Below, one piece after another: positions 25,598 to 35,723 of a stretch of DNA of 64,000 nt; position 1 is the stretch's first letter, and each line of letters starts with the position of its first letter. This stretch comes from DAISIK01 sp036822055. Lineage in GTDB: Bacteria; Verrucomicrobiota; Verrucomicrobiia; Opitutales; Puniceicoccaceae. Position numbers and translations under genes: made by a program. A model generated the notes under the pieces. The model was not told the origin of the DNA and did not search any database. It saw only the letters and a program-made list of their open reading frames with translations. The DNA lies in the NCBI GenBank assembly GCA_036822055.1, contig DAISIK010000003.1:58655-122654 (forward strand), given 5' to 3'.

Positions 25598-26194
25598 TTA
25601 AGCAGGGAGCCCAAGCTTTTCGGTGAGCCCCCTGAGCGCCCTTGAGCGATGGCTGACCAAATCTTTTTGCTGGGGTGACAGTTGGGCGAAGGTGGTTGCA
25701 TAGGATTCGGCGATGAAGAGGGGGTCGTAACCGAAACCTGTAGCGCCCGCCGGTGCGAGGGCGATCCAGCCTTCGACGGTCCCCGTGGTCTCGAGGGCGC
25801 TGCCATCAGGCATGAGCAGGCAGAGGGCACAGCGAAAGCGGGCAGTTCGATCCTCGTAGGGGATGCCGGAGAGCTCCTCGAGCAGGCGGGCGCGGTTCGC
25901 GGCGTCGTCGGCTCCGGGACCGGCGTAGCGGGCTGAGTGGATGCCAGGCCTCCCATTGAGGGAGTCCACCTCTAGCCCACTGTCGTCAGCGAGGATGGGG
26001 CCCGGTCGGAGGACCGCCTGGCGGAGGGCGAGGGCCTTGAGGCGGGCATTCTCCATGAACGATGTCCCCGTTTCTTCGACAGGGGGCATCCCTCCGATGG
26101 TTGCAGCGGTGTGGAAGGTGATTACCGAGGGACGCAAAAGTCTTTGAAACTCGGCAACTTTGTGTGCGTTGGAAGTAGCGATGACAATATCCAT
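25598..26194 (-). CDS. rdgB: XTP/dITP diphosphatase (RdgB/HAM1)
   Basis: House-cleaning pyrophosphatase that removes XTP, ITP and dITP. The 198-residue product has the family order: ATSNAHKVAEF at residues 6-16, ETGTSFMENARLKA, ADDSGLEVDSL and GRPGIHSARYAGPGADD, then GFGYDPLFI and a C-terminal SHRSRAL with the conserved histidine and arginine. Length and motifs are standard. Confidence 0.95.
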   Translation of the reverse strand: MDIVIATSNAHKVAEFQRLLRPSVITFHTAATIGGMPPVEETGTSFMENARLKALALRQAVLRPGPILADDSGLEVDSLNGRPGIHSARYAGPGADDAANRARLLEELSGIPYEDRTARFRCALCLLMPDGSALETTGTVEGWIALAPAGATGFGYDPLFIAESYATTFAQLSPQQKDLVSHRSRALRGLTEKLGLPA

Positions 26195-26364
26195 GAGGGG
26201 TCAGGATGTTTTTGGTAGTTGTCGTTCAGTTTTTTGGTCTCGGGAATCTTAATGGAATTCGCTCAGTGTATTTTTCCAACCTGAAGGAAGGCTCTTCGAA
26301 GGCTGGGTAAACTAGATCTTGTTTTTTTAGGCGAGTTCGTTTGTTATTGAGGGCTCATTTCGAC

Positions 26365-26441
<77 letters not shown>

Positions 26442-26455
26442 TGAGGTAGGTCAAA

Positions 26456-28999
26456 TCAAAGCGCCACCTGGGGAAGGCGATGGAGACGAAGGAGGTCTTC
26501 TACGGACCTTGCTTCCCCAAGCTTTTGGTCGGCCCGAAGGCTCTGTGAAAACTCGAGGATCGCGCGAGCGAGCCAAAATCTAACCCTTGGATCTGCCGGG
26601 ACGCTGGAGTCCGAGAGGTGTTGATTGATGATTGCCCAAAAGACGCGTTCCGCATCCTGAGTTCGCTTGAGGCGCTGAAGGGCCTTGGCTCTCTTGACTG
26701 CAGCTTCGATTCGGAGGGACGGAGGGTGGTTGAGGTTTTCGGTGATTCGCCGCAAACGAGACTCGGCCAGAAGGATGCTCTCCTCTCCGGCATCGGGATT
26801 TGCGAGGATGCTGTCCGAGAGGGCAATTTCGAAAAAATATCTCTCGGGATGGCTGGGAAATTCCCGGAGCCCGTTTTCAAAGGCCAATCTGGCGGCGGTA
26901 TAGTTTCCAGCGAGGATGAGCACTTCGCCGATTTTGTACTGAGCATGGAAGGCGATGTAGTGTTCGCGGTAGTTGGAAACAATACGATCAAGGAGGGTAA
27001 GACCCTCTTCTCGCCCCTCCGGGGTGCCGAGGGAAATGGCGAGGAGGCCTGCCTCAAACAGGGCAACCGGAATGTATTGATTATTTGGATACAGGGAGGC
27101 CAGCTTGGTGAGGTCGGTGATGGCGCGACGTGGTTCATCGCGACCGGCGAGGAAACGGGCTTCGATGAGAAGGCTGAGGATCGCCGCATCCGATTCGGGT
27201 GAACGTTCGCGGAGGAGCTTGAGAGCAGCGGCCCCTTCGGTGGGGTTGAGGGCGGCATAAAAGGCCTGTCCTTCGAGGAGGAGGAGGGCGTCAGCAGTAC
27301 GGGGTTCAAAGGTCTCGAGTTTTCCGGCTACCCTCCAATTTCTGGCCAGATCAGCAGCTTGGCGGGGGCGATTGCTCTCGAGCATGGCGTAGACCTGAAG
27401 CCAGGAGAGACGTTCCCGCAGGCGGCGTTCAACATTCTCGCTTTCCTGGGCGATTTTGCGGATGCGATCAATTGCCTGATCGGAGCGATTATCCCGAATG
27501 AGGGCGGTGGAGACGAGCCACTCCGCTTCCCACCGCGGGCTGGGAGCAATGGCGGGACTAATGGTGTCGAGGCGCTCAATGGCCCGATTGAGGCTGCCTT
27601 CCTGGATCAGGGAGAGGACCTCGCTGACAGCGGCGAAGGGGGATTGACGGGCGATGCGGCGGTAGGCATCGGCAGCGTTGGCAAAGTCCCGATTTTGAAA
27701 ATAGATGTCTCCGACGAGCTTCCAGCGCATGGATTGCTCCTGAGGGTCGTCGACGAGGGCGATGCTGCGAATGAGTGCATCGGCGGCGGCTCTGGCGTTA
27801 TTTTTGTTCTCCGCAGCGACGGCGGCAAGGGTGTCGTAAGCCTGAAGGGCAAAGGGATGATTGGGGTAGGTCTGGAGGGCTGAATTGAGGAGTTCGACGG
27901 CTTTTTCGGGAGTTGGGCCGATGGCAGTGAGAAAGCCGAGGGCGTAGCGGAGGGAGGGGAGCATGGGATGATTTACCTGGGTATCAACCAAGCTACCCAA
28001 AAAGGTGGAGAGTTCCGTAGCGTCCTCAGTCGATTTCGTATGATGATAGAGGAGTGCCTGGAGGGCAAAGGTGGTTTCGGCATTTCCGCGAGCGCTGATG
28101 AGGATTCGTTTGAGGATAGGACGGGACTCGGGCGCTTCCAGACCGGTGACGTAAGCCAAAGCGGCGAGGAGCAGGTATTTCTCGGGAAACTCAGCGAGCT
28201 CGAATTCGACAGCACCGCCTGTAAGGGTGGCCCGCGCCTCGTCTTTTAGTCCGTTAGCAAACTGGCTCAGGCCGAGAGCGGTGATCAGCTGGGCGCGGAG
28301 GGGGCTGTTGACCGTGGTTCTGAGTTGGCGGGAAATTTTCACCCTCTCACTCTCGGAGGTTTCGCGGGAGGCAAAGCCATTGAGAAAGGCGTAGGACTGA
28401 AATTTTGGAGAGAGTGGGGTATCCTCGACAATGGAAAAGGCGAGATTGTAGTCGTCCATGGCTCCGTCCTGGCGGCCTACCCGTTCTTTAAGCATCCCGT
28501 TCAGGAGGTGATACCACCCTTTCTCGAAGGGATTGTTGTTGAGAGCGTCTAGGCGAACTCTAGCCAGGGAACGTCGGGCCTTGCTTTCTTCCCCCCGAAG
28601 CAAGAGAAGGCGTGATTCGAGGAGGGCGAACCTCGGGTTGTCGGAGAGATCTTCGAGGAGTTGGCTGGCTTGGTCGAGCTCCCCGTTGGCAAGAAGGACC
28701 TCGATCTTCAGGAGTTTGGCTTCAACGATAAGCTTTGGATTGCCGGTACTCTGGATGAGTTCCTCAATCTCCTGAAGGGCGATGTGATGGAGTCCAAGGG
28801 CGACGGCGTTGCGAGCCTTCAACAACTGAAAGGTGGTCCCTCCTTGCCGGTCTGGACTGAAGGATAAAGGAGTGGGTTGGAGTGCGGTAAGGGAGACTTC
28901 CCCGTTGGCGTGGAGATCGAGCCTGAGGAGCCCGAGGAGCCCGAGAGAGAGGGCAAAGAGGAGGAGCAGCCTAAAGTTTGAGACTGGTGTTGCTTTCAT
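26456..28999 (-). CDS. Large periplasmic TPR protein
   Basis: An 847-residue protein with an N-terminal signal or anchor (FRLLLLFALSLGLLGLLRL) followed almost entirely by helix-turn-helix repeats of TPR type; for example ALQEIEELIQSTGNPKLIVE near the start, AFALQAYDTLAAVAAENKN-like repeats in the middle, and repeats spaced by YP.N/YR.H turns (SLYPNNQYIPVALFEAGLLA). The later part resembles YfiO/CpoB-type tol-pal repeats. It probably acts as a periplasmic scaffold. Its start overlaps the 3' end of the phosphatase gene by 29 bases, indicating an operon. Confidence 0.75.
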   Translation of the reverse strand: MKATPVSNFRLLLLFALSLGLLGLLRLDLHANGEVSLTALQPTPLSFSPDRQGGTTFQLLKARNAVALGLHHIALQEIEELIQSTGNPKLIVEAKLLKIEVLLANGELDQASQLLEDLSDNPRFALLESRLLLLRGEESKARRSLARVRLDALNNNPFEKGWYHLLNGMLKERVGRQDGAMDDYNLAFSIVEDTPLSPKFQSYAFLNGFASRETSESERVKISRQLRTTVNSPLRAQLITALGLSQFANGLKDEARATLTGGAVEFELAEFPEKYLLLAALAYVTGLEAPESRPILKRILISARGNAETTFALQALLYHHTKSTEDATELSTFLGSLVDTQVNHPMLPSLRYALGFLTAIGPTPEKAVELLNSALQTYPNHPFALQAYDTLAAVAAENKNNARAAADALIRSIALVDDPQEQSMRWKLVGDIYFQNRDFANAADAYRRIARQSPFAAVSEVLSLIQEGSLNRAIERLDTISPAIAPSPRWEAEWLVSTALIRDNRSDQAIDRIRKIAQESENVERRLRERLSWLQVYAMLESNRPRQAADLARNWRVAGKLETFEPRTADALLLLEGQAFYAALNPTEGAAALKLLRERSPESDAAILSLLIEARFLAGRDEPRRAITDLTKLASLYPNNQYIPVALFEAGLLAISLGTPEGREEGLTLLDRIVSNYREHYIAFHAQYKIGEVLILAGNYTAARLAFENGLREFPSHPERYFFEIALSDSILANPDAGEESILLAESRLRRITENLNHPPSLRIEAAVKRAKALQRLKRTQDAERVFWAIINQHLSDSSVPADPRVRFWLARAILEFSQSLRADQKLGEARSVEDLLRLHRLPQVAL

Positions 29000-29468
29000 T
29001 GAGGAGCTCGAGAGCTAGTCGCCGACACCCGAATTCGAGGAGATCGAGGACGGTTTCGAAGCCTTTTGAACCCCCGTAGTAGGGGTCTGGGACGCCCTGC
29101 TCGCGGTCGGCGTAGTCTTCGGGTAGAAAGCGTGCAAAAGGTATGATGCGGGCGATGCCAGAGGGCTCCGGAGAGAGGGAACAGAGAGCCTCGTAGTTGG
29201 ATTTGTCCATAGCGATGAGGAAGTCGAAGTTGTAAAAGTCAGCATCGACCACGGGACGAGACCGCGAGGTTATTTCGATTCGTCGGGCGGCGGCGGCTGC
29301 CCTCATGCGATGGTCTGCGAGGTCCCCCTCGTGGAAGGAGCTGGTGCCCGCCGAGTCGATTTTGGGGAGGCTCGAGTAGCCGCTCTGGACGAGGACGTGG
29401 CGTAATACTGCTTCAGCAGCTGGAGAGCGGCAGATATTCCCCAGGCAGACAAAGAGAAGGGAATGCAT
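28971..29468 (-). CDS. Low-molecular-weight protein tyrosine phosphatase
   Basis: A 165-residue arsenate-reductase-like phosphatase. The P-loop CLGNICRS (C8 to R14) sits at the N-terminus as in all LMW-PTPs, and the general acid aspartate lies in PDPYYG. Bacterial members dephosphorylate tyrosine kinases of exopolysaccharide systems. ATG 29468 is chosen because the family starts right at this P-loop strand; a longer frame to 29660 runs under the divergent radC gene. Confidence 0.9.
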   Translation of the reverse strand: MHSLLFVCLGNICRSPAAEAVLRHVLVQSGYSSLPKIDSAGTSSFHEGDLADHRMRAAAAARRIEITSRSRPVVDADFYNFDFLIAMDKSNYEALCSLSPEPSGIARIIPFARFLPEDYADREQGVPDPYYGGSKGFETVLDLLEFGCRRLALELLNESNTSLKL

Positions 29469-29493
29469 GAGATAGGGTATTGAGTAGGCAGAA

Positions 29494-30279
29494 ATGGACA
29501 GACTAAATGGGTTGAGATATTGGAAGATGATGAGTGGAAAGGAGGAAGCGCAACAAAAAGATGCCCTGCAAGGGCGGTTCCACAAGCGCCTATCGGATCT
29601 GCCACGGGACGAGTGGCCGCAGGAAAGGATGGAAAAGCTGGGGCCTGAAGCGCTGACCAAGGTGGAGCTGCTGGCAATCCTGCTGCGGAGTGGTGGGAAG
29701 GGTTACGATGTGCTGCAAATGGCCGCTACCTTGCTGGAACGTTCTGGAGACCTGAGTGGAATGATTGGTTGGAAGGCCGGGGACTTTGAGGCGATCCCGG
29801 GGATCGGCCGGGTGAAGGCCCTGCAGCTGGCGGCGGCCTTTCAACTCGCGCGACGGGCGATGATGGAAATGCCGGATTTGAGTCGGCATCTGGACGATCC
29901 AGAGAAAGTTTTCGCTTACATGGAGGCTTTCACGATCGGGCTAGAAACTGAAAGGTTCTGGGTTCTGGGGCTGAATCGAAAAAACCGCCTAATCCGCTGT
30001 GAAGAAATTACGGTGGGCACGGCGACAAGTAGTTTGGCCCACCCTCGGGAGATTTTCCGGGAGGCGATTCGCCAGGGAGCGAGCGGCCTGGTGGTGGCGC
30101 ATAATCATCCCAGTGGTGACCCCGCCCCGAGCAAGGCAGATCTAGAGGTAACCCGCCGACTGCGGGAGGCTAGCAAGGTTCTGGGAATTGATCTGATGGA
30201 CCATGTGATCGTGGGTCATCGAGGGGCAGATCCTCACAAGCTAGGGTACTATTCTTTTGCGGATGCCGGACTACTTTGA
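29494..30279 (+). CDS. radC: RadC/JAB-domain protein
   Basis: The protein has an N-terminal helix-hairpin-helix region (LGPEALTKVELLAILLRSG, then FEAIPGIGRVKALQLAAAFQ) and a C-terminal JAB metalloprotease-like domain with the JAMM motif HNHPSGDPAPSKAD near residue 203. The biochemical role of RadC remains unclear despite its historical DNA-repair name. Starts at 29494, 29527 or 29530 are possible; GGAAG just before the latter two favours a start there, giving about 250 residues. Divergent from the phosphatase gene by 25 bases and overlapping priA by 17. Confidence 0.9.
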   Translation: MDRLNGLRYWKMMSGKEEAQQKDALQGRFHKRLSDLPRDEWPQERMEKLGPEALTKVELLAILLRSGGKGYDVLQMAATLLERSGDLSGMIGWKAGDFEAIPGIGRVKALQLAAAFQLARRAMMEMPDLSRHLDDPEKVFAYMEAFTIGLETERFWVLGLNRKNRLIRCEEITVGTATSSLAHPREIFREAIRQGASGLVVAHNHPSGDPAPSKADLEVTRRLREASKVLGIDLMDHVIVGHRGADPHKLGYYSFADAGLL

Positions 30280-32560
30280 AGTTGTCCTCTTCCGGCGGGG
30301 CGATCTGCGCCTGACTTACGCGGCGCCGACCAACGGGCAGGTGATCGAACCAGGGGCGATCGTGACGGTGCCGATCGGAAAGCGGTTTGAGAGTGGAGTG
30401 GTTTGGGGGAAAGTTGAGCCCGGAGATTTGTCTCCCTCGCAGATCCGACCGGTGACGGCGGAATTGGTGAAGGATGCCCGGCTGGATGATCCCCTGCGGC
30501 GATTGAGTGAGTGGATCTCGATTTACTACGATGCCCCTCTGGGAGTGGTTCTTGAAAATGTGGTGCCAGCGGCAATCCGGAAAGGGGCTCGACCGAAAGT
30601 GGAACATTGGATTCAGGTGGTCGATGATCTGGATGAGGATGGCTTCAGCCGTTTGAGCAAGCGGGCCAGAAAACAAGCGGAGCTCTATCGATACCTATGC
30701 GATCAGGGTGTCCCTCTCGCGGAAAGCGCGCTGGCCGATCAATTCACCAGCGGCCGGGGTTTGGTGAAAGGGTTGGTTGAAAAGGGATTGGTGAAGCGCG
30801 AGGTGATGCGGCAGTACCGGGAAGGATACCTTGATGACTTGGAGGAGGCAGGGTCGGTTGTGGCGAATCGATTAGAAGGCCGTCCCGAGGGCGAAGCCAA
30901 GGTAAAAGGTGCCGTAGTGGTCGAGCCTCCAAAATTTGATTTGAGAGATCAGCAACGAGAGGCAATTGAGGCGGTCAGGGAGGATCTCCGGCGCTCGGTC
31001 TTTAAGACCATTTTGTTGCATGGGGTGACGGGATCGGGGAAGACCGAAGTTTATGTCCAAGCTATTCTCGAAGCCTGTAGTCAGGGAAAGTCGGCGTTGC
31101 TCCTGGTGCCGGAGATCACGCTGGCGGCTCAGACAGTTGAGCGGGTGAAAGGGCGATGTGAGGGGGCAGGCGTTGGCCTGGTGGTGTGGCACAGCCTTCT
31201 TTCAGAAGGGGAAAAGTATGACGCTTGGTGCTCGATGATGAGTGGTCGGGCAAGGGTCGTGGTGGGAGCGCGGTCTGCTATTTTTGCACCGTTAGCGAAC
31301 CTTGGCCTGGTAATCGTGGATGAGGAGCATGAGGGGGCTTACAAGCAGGATGAATCTCCGAGGTACCACGGTCGCGATGTGGCGGTCTATCGAGCTTTTC
31401 TTGAGGGAGCGGTCTGTCTTCTCGGGTCGGCAACACCTTCTCTTGAGTCCATCCACAATGTGCGGCGGGGAAAGTACACCTGCCTGAAATTGGAGCAACG
31501 GGTGGACTCTCAGCCACTGCCATTGGTCGAAGTGGTCGACATGTGTGTGGAGGGGCGCCGCCGGGATGCCCATCCCTTGTTCTCACACCAGTTGATCGAA
31601 AAGGTGCGGGACCGCTTAGCGAGGAAGGAGCAGACGATTTTGTTCCTGAACCGGCGCGGTTTTTCACGCGCGATCCAATGTCCGGATTGCGGAGCCACGG
31701 TGCAATGCCCGCATTGCGCTATTGCGATGACCTACCACAAAAATACAGAGTCCTTGATCTGTCACCTGTGTGGAAGGGAGGATCCGGTCCCCTCGAAATG
31801 CCCGTCTTGCGGGTCACTGGAACACCGGCGAAAGGGTTATGGAACTGAGCATCTGGAAAAAGCTGCTATGGAGCTTTTCCCAAGGGCGCGGATCGTGCGT
31901 TTGGACGCGGATTCGATGAAGCGGAAAAATCTCTTTCGGCGAATTCTAGCGGACTTCAGGAAGGGGAAAATCGATATTCTGATTGGAACCCAGATGGTGG
32001 CCAAGGGGCTTGATTTTCCGAATGTGACGCTGGTCGGAGTGATTGATGCGGATATCGGATTGCATTTGGAGGATTTTCGGGCACCGGAGCGGACCTTTCA
32101 CCTTTTGGTTCAGGTATCTGGGCGGGCTGGTCGGGGGGATTTGGCTGGCGAGGTGGTGGTTCAGAGCCGAAACCCTCATAGCCCCTCGATCCAATTTGCC
32201 CGACGGGCGGAGGTGGAAGCCTTCGTGGAGGCTGAGCTGGAAATGAGGCGGGACTATCAGTACCCCCCCTATCGCCATTTGGCGCGGCATCTTTTCCTGT
32301 CTGTTTCGGAGGAGAAAGCATCTTTTGCAGCTCAGCACTGGAGGCGGGAAGCCGAGAAAAGGAAGGAGTTCCCGGGAGAAATTCGCGGCCCGGTACTCGC
32401 CCCGATTTCAAAAATCAGGAACGAACACCGGTTTCAAATTTGGTATTTCGTTGCAAACGTTCGTCTGCTGGTCGCAGCGATTCGAGAAATGCGGCAGGAA
32501 ATCACCCTTCCTCCAGACGTGCGCGAGCTGTTGGACGTCGATGCGCAGAGCCTGCAGTAA
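30263..32560 (+). CDS. priA: Primosomal protein N', replication restart helicase PriA
   Basis: DEAH-type 3'-5' helicase that reloads the replisome at stalled forks. The 765-residue protein has the 3' DNA-binding domain at the N-terminus, Walker A GVTGSGKTEVY near residue 253, the DEEH box near 352, GSATPSLES (motif III) and the zinc domain with paired cysteines CPDCG, CPHC, CHLCG and CPSCG between about 472 and 515, followed by IGTQMVAKGLDFPNVTLVG and the QVSGRAGRGD motif. ATG 30263 is preferred over the TTG two codons earlier. It overlaps the end of radC. Confidence 0.95.
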   Translation: MPDYFEVVLFRRGDLRLTYAAPTNGQVIEPGAIVTVPIGKRFESGVVWGKVEPGDLSPSQIRPVTAELVKDARLDDPLRRLSEWISIYYDAPLGVVLENVVPAAIRKGARPKVEHWIQVVDDLDEDGFSRLSKRARKQAELYRYLCDQGVPLAESALADQFTSGRGLVKGLVEKGLVKREVMRQYREGYLDDLEEAGSVVANRLEGRPEGEAKVKGAVVVEPPKFDLRDQQREAIEAVREDLRRSVFKTILLHGVTGSGKTEVYVQAILEACSQGKSALLLVPEITLAAQTVERVKGRCEGAGVGLVVWHSLLSEGEKYDAWCSMMSGRARVVVGARSAIFAPLANLGLVIVDEEHEGAYKQDESPRYHGRDVAVYRAFLEGAVCLLGSATPSLESIHNVRRGKYTCLKLEQRVDSQPLPLVEVVDMCVEGRRRDAHPLFSHQLIEKVRDRLARKEQTILFLNRRGFSRAIQCPDCGATVQCPHCAIAMTYHKNTESLICHLCGREDPVPSKCPSCGSLEHRRKGYGTEHLEKAAMELFPRARIVRLDADSMKRKNLFRRILADFRKGKIDILIGTQMVAKGLDFPNVTLVGVIDADIGLHLEDFRAPERTFHLLVQVSGRAGRGDLAGEVVVQSRNPHSPSIQFARRAEVEAFVEAELEMRRDYQYPPYRHLARHLFLSVSEEKASFAAQHWRREAEKRKEFPGEIRGPVLAPISKIRNEHRFQIWYFVANVRLLVAAIREMRQEITLPPDVRELLDVDAQSLQ

Positions 32561-33220
32561 CGCGGAGAGCGGAGAGCATAGAGTACAGAGCGGAGAGTTG
32601 AAGTTAAGGAAACAAGGCCCATGCGCTTCCAGCATGTGGACCGAGTCAAAGAGGAGAGTGATGCCTGACCTTGAGAGTGCTAAAGTACTTAGAGGGTGAA
32701 CGAAATTTACGAAGGAAGCGAGTGGATAGCTAACTGCTTGGAGTGAGCCGGAAGTTTGCCTTCCGAAGTTAGCCACTCCCAAAGCTTAAAGATTCGGGCG
32801 TCCGTCCGATTTTATTCTAAATAATACCGGATACCGTCTAATCAGACTTCCGAACTTTTGTAAAAAAAATTCAAATTTTCGGATCAAGGCCAAGAGTGTC
32901 AGAAAACCCGTGGAAAGCTCTAGCCGATCAATCCGAGATACGGATCAATTCTTGGTCATTCAATCTATTCGGGACGCCAAGAGAGCCAATCCACAGAGGG
33001 AAGGACTGTTTCCACTCGCTTTGACTGTAAGCACATTTTAACGCCAATCCTGCCAAATCGTCTTTCCATGGTCATAGATACGGCATGCCAAATAATAGTA
33101 ATTTTCGTTGTTTCGAAATTAGAAACTTGAATTCTCTCATCGAACCAAGGCTTCTCCAAGACGCGAGGAATCCCCAATCAAATTGCTCGCAATTGTTCTT
33201 AACCCCAAAAAAAATCAAAG
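32561..33220. other. Intergenic region, AT-rich towards its end, no gene seen
   Basis: I see no supported gene in these 660 bases. The 8-mer GCGGAGAG occurs three times at 32562, 32569 and 32590. From about 32800 the base composition becomes clearly AT-richer, in contrast with the flanking core genes, and this leads into the lyase-like gene. No convincing promoter or RNA structure was identified. Confidence 0.6.
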
Positions 33221-35662
33221 ATGGAAAACCTTCGTTCTCTGCAACACCTCCCCACAAGCCAACTTTCGTTAGGCTTCTTCTTCCGACCGGCCAAGCAGGG
33301 CATTGTCCTCCTCGCCACCCTCCTGACCGCCAGCTGCCTAACCGCTGCGACATGGAACGTCAGTAACACCACCCAACTCGTTTCCGCTCTGACCAGCGGC
33401 GCTAGCGGTGACACCATTGAAATGGCGCCAGGCACCTATTTGATCGCCGCTTCCTTAAAACCGAAAGCCAACATGACCATCCGGGGAGCGGGTGCTGAAC
33501 AAACCATCCTTCGTAACACCTCAAGCTGGGACCCGGGGACGACCAACCTACCTGACAATCCTATAAGCGCCAGCTCGGTTGTACGCTCTGCCTACCTCTT
33601 CGACTTTGGTAGCAACAATGGCATCAAACTCTCCCATATGACCCTTGATGGAACCAAAAAACTCCATGGGGCTATCTTTGGAAACTATTCACAATCCCTT
33701 GAGCTCCACGACTTGATCATCAAGAATTATCGATGGTCTGGCATCCGAACCTGGGCGATGCAAAATTCTCAGATCTACAATAACCAGTTTGTTGACGCCG
33801 GAGGAAGGCACAATGGAACCACCGGCGGAATGATCTTTGGTACTTGGACAAACACCACTACATTTTTCGACAATTCCTTTACCAAAACCGCATCCCAAGG
33901 GGATGTCTATGGGATTAAAGGGCGAGAGTTTCGAAATGTTCGCATTAGCAACAACACCATCCTGCTTGGAAGTTTCTCCATTGAGCTCCCCCACGAAAAT
34001 GATTACTGGGTTGAGATCGACCACAATTACCTGGACGGGACCATATCCATTCCCAAAGGGGGTGGGGGTGGCACCGTTCCTTCGGGAGGTTACACCTTTC
34101 ACATTCACCATAACTACATGACCAAGGGCTACTCGATCGAATCAGCACGCCGAGGAGTGATCATTGAATACAACCTTTTTGACTTCGATGCTCAAAAGGA
34201 CGGTAGTAACTTGATCAGCAATTGGACTCCCACCATTCAGGGACCCATGACCATGAGACACAATTTGATCAAAAACCCCGGTCGCGGCATCTACTGGAGC
34301 GACCAGATCTACAACAACTTCAGTTTTCACAATAATCACGTGATCGCGAATACAACGGCAACGCCTCGGACCGAGGGCCTCTTTGGCATGCCCACCAGCA
34401 CCGATTTCAGCACCATCACGATCAAAGACAACATCATCGAATGTATTGGCCAATCCCGCCCGCTCGTCCGAAATTCAGCTAGCAACGCGGCAATCATTCA
34501 AAACAACACCCTCATCAACGTGAGCGGCACCAATAACTACGCTAATCCCAATACCGGTGCCCTGCGCGGTCCAGATAAGGCTTTGTTCTTCACCGTTGGC
34601 GCATTTGATAGTCATCAGGTTGATAGCTGGGATTTCTACCCTGCTGGTTCACCAACTCCGCAAACATCGCTCCTCCCCATTGCCGACAGCTACGTTCGTC
34701 AAGGCTCTGCCTCGAGCAACTTCGGGTCTCAGGATGAAATTGCTGTCAAACACAGCTACAACCCTTCCTACCATCGTCGAGGCTTCCTCAAGTTCCCAGT
34801 CGATAGCCTGAATTCAAACGTAGCCAAGGCCGATCTGGTTCTCACCGTCAAAGGACTCGGTGGAGAAAACGTAACCAACCGCCCCATCACCATTCGGGCG
34901 GTCACGAACCAGACCTGGTCCGAAAGCGGGATCACTTGGAGCAATCAACCCTCAACTGGTGAGACCCTTGCCAGCTTCACGATCACTGCGGCAGACGTTG
35001 GTAAAGAAATCGCCATCGACGTTACCGATTATGTGAACGCCCAGCGCTCGCAGGGTAACTTCGCTAGCTTTGCCCTAGTCCAACCCAACGGGGCCGATGC
35101 ACTAATCAGATTCCACTCACGGGAAGGAAGTGCGCCCCCAAAATTGGAAATCTCAACCGCGGTCACCAATCTCGGTGTGGTGGCCGACAGCTACGTTCGT
35201 CAAGGCTCTGCCTCGAGCAACTTCGGGTCTCAGGATGAAATTGCTGTCAAACACAGCTACAACCCTTCCTACCATCGTCGAGGCTTCCTCAAGTTCCCAG
35301 TCGATAGCCTGAATTCAAACGTAGCCAAGGCCGATCTGGTTCTCACCGTCAAAGGACTCGGTGGAGAAAACGTAACCAACCGCCCCATCACCATTCGGGC
35401 GGTCACGAACCAGACCTGGTCCGAAAGCGGGATCACTTGGAGCAATCAACCCTCAACTGGTGAGACCCTTGCCAGCTTCACGATCACTGCGGCAGACGTT
35501 GGTAAAGAAATCGCCATCGACGTTACCGATTATGTGAACGCCCAGCGCTCGCAGGGTAACTTCGCTAGCTTTGCCCTAGTCCAACCCAACGGGGCCGATG
35601 CACTAATCAAATTCCACTCACGGGAGGGAAGTGCGCCCCCAAGGCTTGAGGTGACCCCTTAA
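33221..35662 (+). CDS. Secreted right-handed beta-helix polysaccharide-lyase-like protein with two DNRLRE/CBM96 modules
   Basis: An 813-residue secreted protein. After a signal peptide (IVLLATLLTASCLTA) comes a pectate-lyase-type beta-helix of about 430 residues: GDTIEMAPGTYLIAASL, MTIRGAGAEQTIL, and many repeats ending in N-rich turns (ISNNTILL, IHHNYM, IEYNLFDF, MRHNLIKNP). Two DNRLRE-type beta-sandwich modules follow (ADSYVRQGS ... RRGFLKFPVDSL ... TWSESGITWSNQPSTG), a domain class reported to bind alginate-like polysaccharides. The two modules repeat with a 501-base period and are almost identical at the DNA level. Composition is AT-richer than the neighbours, so recent acquisition is likely. 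No Shine-Dalgarno sequence precedes the ATG. The substrate is not determinable from this sequence. Confidence 0.85.
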   Translation: MENLRSLQHLPTSQLSLGFFFRPAKQGIVLLATLLTASCLTAATWNVSNTTQLVSALTSGASGDTIEMAPGTYLIAASLKPKANMTIRGAGAEQTILRNTSSWDPGTTNLPDNPISASSVVRSAYLFDFGSNNGIKLSHMTLDGTKKLHGAIFGNYSQSLELHDLIIKNYRWSGIRTWAMQNSQIYNNQFVDAGGRHNGTTGGMIFGTWTNTTTFFDNSFTKTASQGDVYGIKGREFRNVRISNNTILLGSFSIELPHENDYWVEIDHNYLDGTISIPKGGGGGTVPSGGYTFHIHHNYMTKGYSIESARRGVIIEYNLFDFDAQKDGSNLISNWTPTIQGPMTMRHNLIKNPGRGIYWSDQIYNNFSFHNNHVIANTTATPRTEGLFGMPTSTDFSTITIKDNIIECIGQSRPLVRNSASNAAIIQNNTLINVSGTNNYANPNTGALRGPDKALFFTVGAFDSHQVDSWDFYPAGSPTPQTSLLPIADSYVRQGSASSNFGSQDEIAVKHSYNPSYHRRGFLKFPVDSLNSNVAKADLVLTVKGLGGENVTNRPITIRAVTNQTWSESGITWSNQPSTGETLASFTITAADVGKEIAIDVTDYVNAQRSQGNFASFALVQPNGADALIRFHSREGSAPPKLEISTAVTNLGVVADSYVRQGSASSNFGSQDEIAVKHSYNPSYHRRGFLKFPVDSLNSNVAKADLVLTVKGLGGENVTNRPITIRAVTNQTWSESGITWSNQPSTGETLASFTITAADVGKEIAIDVTDYVNAQRSQGNFASFALVQPNGADALIKFHSREGSAPPRLEVTP
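34682..35643 (+). repeat. Near-identical tandem duplication (501-bp period) inside the lyase-like gene
   Basis: 34682-35142 and 35183-35643 match over about 460 bases with only a few differences seen, for example the codon for Arg versus Lys at about 35107 against 35608. A 40-base linker coding for a T/V-rich stretch lies between them. Such high identity, synonymous sites included, implies a recent duplication or gene conversion. Confidence 0.9.
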
Positions 35663-35723
35663 ACTCCTCGATAGCATTTAAAGGGATACCACCTCGAAAC
35701 AGCTGCGCCGAGGGCGGACCTTC

